From: CG2-30-51-40 sp041753575
Lineage (GTDB): Bacteria; Desulfobacterota; DSM-4660; Desulfatiglandales; Desulfatiglandaceae
DNA length: 24,281 nt
Direction of reading: 5' to 3'
NCBI GenBank assembly: GCA_041753575.1
Contig: JBGSUA010000062.1
Coordinates: forward strand, 1 to 24,281
The notes beneath the pieces were generated by a model. It made no database searches. It saw nothing but the letters and a program-made list of their open reading frames with translations, and was not told the origin of the DNA. Within the stretch, counting starts at the first letter, position 1, and each line of letters opens with the position of its first letter. The position numbers were made by a program, and so were the translations under genes. Positions 22,614 to 24,281 of the stretch are shown piece by piece.

Positions 22614-22642
22614 TTGACGGGCAGGGCAAGAAATGCTAGTCT
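22591..22642 (+). promoter_or_regulatory. Candidate promoter and operator of the AraC-type regulator
   Basis: TTGACG (22614-22619), a 17-nt spacer and TAGTCT (22637-22642) make a moderate sigma-70 promoter. Two direct TTGATCA copies, one helical turn apart, lie 5 nt upstream of the -35, the position where AraC-type activators usually bind. The regulator starts about 220 nt downstream. Confidence 0.4.
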
Positions 22643-22860
22643 GGTTATTAGAGGCTGCTTTTTAATTCCCCATGGGAAGTTGGCCGAAACACGCCGCGTT
22701 TCCTTCATGCACAGGCTCATGATAGCTTTATTCTAAGAGCGGTGTAGCTTTCAAGGTCAGTTTCTCGTCGGGATGTTGGTGAAAGTAAGGGTGTTTTCAG
22801 CATCGCTCCTGACCGGTTCGGTCATTTCAGCCGGCAAGTGCTGGTGTGTAAAAAGAGAGA

Positions 22861-23724
22861 TTGACTGTGAAACCTGACGTAAGCAAAGGGGAAAGAAAAC
22901 AGAAGCCTTCCAAGTGGTGGCGAATCCCTGAAATAGGCAATCTAGAGCTCGTGAGGGCCACCTATAGAACCCATATATTCCCGCGTCATTTCCATGAAGA
23001 ATTTGCCATCGGAGTCATTACCGACGGCACAAAAACCATGGATTATCGAGGAGCCAATTACATTTTTCCTAAAGGGACCGTGTGTGTTATCAACCCCGGC
23101 GAAGTCCATACTTCCCAGGGGTTCGATGAGGAAGGCTGGATGTACCGGATGATATTCCCCAGCGAAGAGTTCATGAGACAAGTCGCTGCGCAGGTTTCGG
23201 GAGGAAAGGGCAAGGTCCCGTTTTTCAGAAGTCCGTTGATAGAAGATTTCAGGTTATATAAAGAATTCAACCGGCTGCATTACATGTTGGAAAATATGCC
23301 AACTTTCTCGATGGAAGAGGAATCGCACCTTCTGGATACCTTGGCAAAACTCATTATACGTCATGCAGATTGCAGGCCGGGAGACAGGACTACGCAAGTT
23401 TACAGCAAGCATATAAGATTGGCTAAGAAGTATATCGATCACCATTACGAAGAAAAGATTAGCCTGAAAGAACTTGCTTGCATGACGGATGTTAGCCCGT
23501 ATTATCTTATCCGCCTTTTTAAGAAAGAGGTAGGGTTAACTCCGCATGTTTACCTGACGCATAAACGAATCTCTCTCGCGAAAGATCTTATATTAAAGGG
23601 GCATCCCATCGCAGATGTAGCCTTTCAGACTGGTTTCGTGGATCAAAATCACTTAACCAACCGGTTCAAAACCATAGTCGGACTCACTCCAGGACAATTC
23701 TTGCCGGCCAACGGCATAAGGTAA
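22861..23724 (+). CDS. AraC-family transcriptional regulator
   Basis: A 287-residue AraC-type regulator. An N-terminal cupin-like sensing domain (about 25-130) holds RHFHEEFAIGVI and the INPGEVHTSQG motif. A C-terminal pair of helix-turn-helix motifs (about 185-283) contains SLKELACMTDVSPYYLIRLFKKEVGLTP and the family tail DVAFQTGFVDQNHLTNRFKT, which includes IVGLTPGQF. The start is uncertain: TTG at 22861 or GTG at 22867; the latter follows AGAGAG at a suitable distance. It is the only regulator in the window and lies at the end of the TRAP/Mo-enzyme region, so it probably controls these genes in response to the transported compound. It may also regulate itself. Confidence 0.92.
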   Translation: MTVKPDVSKGERKQKPSKWWRIPEIGNLELVRATYRTHIFPRHFHEEFAIGVITDGTKTMDYRGANYIFPKGTVCVINPGEVHTSQGFDEEGWMYRMIFPSEEFMRQVAAQVSGGKGKVPFFRSPLIEDFRLYKEFNRLHYMLENMPTFSMEEESHLLDTLAKLIIRHADCRPGDRTTQVYSKHIRLAKKYIDHHYEEKISLKELACMTDVSPYYLIRLFKKEVGLTPHVYLTHKRISLAKDLILKGHPIADVAFQTGFVDQNHLTNRFKTIVGLTPGQFLPANGIR

Positions 23725-23960
23725 CACAGGATATGATGGAAGTTCCTGTCTATTAAAGTGTGCTGCAGCCTCCTCGCATACTGCTCAAGGGTAGCCTGCC
23801 GCCCGGCCTGTTCCTCAGGGGGGATGGGTTCAGGCGCAATCTTCGTCCTGCCTGGAGACAGTGCTTGCGGGAATCAGGCTTATCCAAAATTCATGACTTT
23901 TCCCCATAAAATCGCCTAAATCGGGGCTGCCAAAGAATATAATATGTGTAAATGCAATGA
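23725..23960. other. Gap between the regulator and the transposase fragment
   Basis: No gene recognised. A short CCCC ... CGGGG inverted pair is near 23904-23928. The DNA does not encode the N-terminal part of the IS1634 transposase, so it is either the truncated IS end or unrelated sequence at the break. Confidence 0.4.
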
Positions 23961-24281
23961 GTTAAGATTGGTTGTAAGGAGAAGACCTTGTTCAATCTTC
24001 AAGAGAGGATTGTTTTGTATGATTTGACCAATACTTTTCTTGAGGGGACGGGGAAGTTAAACAAGAAGGCTAAATTCGGTAAGTCCAAAGAGAAGCGTTC
24101 AGATTGTCCATTAGTGACCCTGGGTCTGGTACTGGATGGGAATGGTTTTCCAAAACGCAGCCGTATTTTTGAAGGCAATGTCAGTGAAGGGAAGACTTTG
24201 GAGAAGATGCTCCTGGGGTTGGAGAAAAACCCCTCGTTGAACAAACCCCTGATTATTGTCGATGCCGGTATTGCCACTGAG
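23961..24281 (+). pseudogene. IS1634-family transposase, internal part (5'-truncated, runs off right edge)
   Basis: The open frame begins after a TGA at 23958-23960 with no start codon, and homology starts about 23982. It reads KTLFNLQERIVLYDLTNTF, then GKSKEKRSDCPLVTLGLVLD, FEGNVSEGKTLE and IIVDAGIATE: the DDE-catalytic core of IS1634/IS4-type transposases, with the first Asp in YDLTNT and the second in VDAG. Full-length members are about 550-600 residues; here the N-terminal part of roughly 200 residues is missing and the C-terminal part lies beyond the window. It is probably a remnant unless an unusual frameshift or internal deletion is tolerated. Confidence 0.8.

Noticed and set aside
23999..24277. 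92-residue minus-strand frame at the right edge
   Set aside because: Antisense of the IS1634-type transposase core, which has clear catalytic motifs.

Overview
The window reads as accessory and catabolic DNA of an environmental, probably anaerobic bacterium. Gene content (BREX defence, xanthine-dehydrogenase-type molybdenum enzyme, TRAP transporter, IS1634-type transposase) and the style of dispersed heptameric repeats suggest a Desulfobacterota (deltaproteobacterial) or similar genome. No rRNA or housekeeping marker is present, so this placement is an inference.

Left third (1-8300, minus strand): a type 1-like BREX phage-defence operon in the order brxA - brxB - brxC - small AlbA_2 protein - pglX. 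The pglX gene runs off the left edge and pglZ/brxL are presumably beyond it. The genes are tightly packed (4-nt overlap, 14-nt and 9-nt gaps). Three copies of an imperfect palindromic repeat about 72 bp long sit inside pglX (two) and brxC (one), all read in the same frame and adding a similar peptide of about 24 residues. A second repeat type lies in frame near the C-terminus of BrxC. The AlbA_2 protein has apparently lost its central ATPase portion. A stand-alone AAA_14/DUF4143 ATPase gene lies upstream of brxA.

Middle (8700-11115): a small integron-type cassette cluster without an integrase in the window. It holds a mazEF toxin-antitoxin cassette with its own promoter, a short cassette with no convincing gene, and an SDR oxidoreductase cassette. 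They are separated by two good attC sites, with weaker attC-like ends on either side. A 51-bp direct repeat with one mismatch brackets the cluster.

Right half (11279-23724, plus strand): a metabolic region. An internally duplicated membrane protein, an acetoacetate-decarboxylase-superfamily protein and an SDR dehydrogenase come first. A scar follows in which a ClpP-like fragment is fused tail to tail with an AbiEii-like fragment. Next are the FAD, 2Fe-2S and molybdopterin subunits of a xanthine-dehydrogenase-family hydroxylase, closed by a terminator. Then come a DctP-DctQ-DctM TRAP transporter, a small YdhR-like protein and an AraC-family regulator. A plausible reading is uptake of an organic acid or N-heterocycle by the TRAP system and its oxidation by the Mo enzyme, SDR and decarboxylase-like protein. 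The substrate cannot be read from the sequence. A partial IS1634-type transposase closes the right edge.
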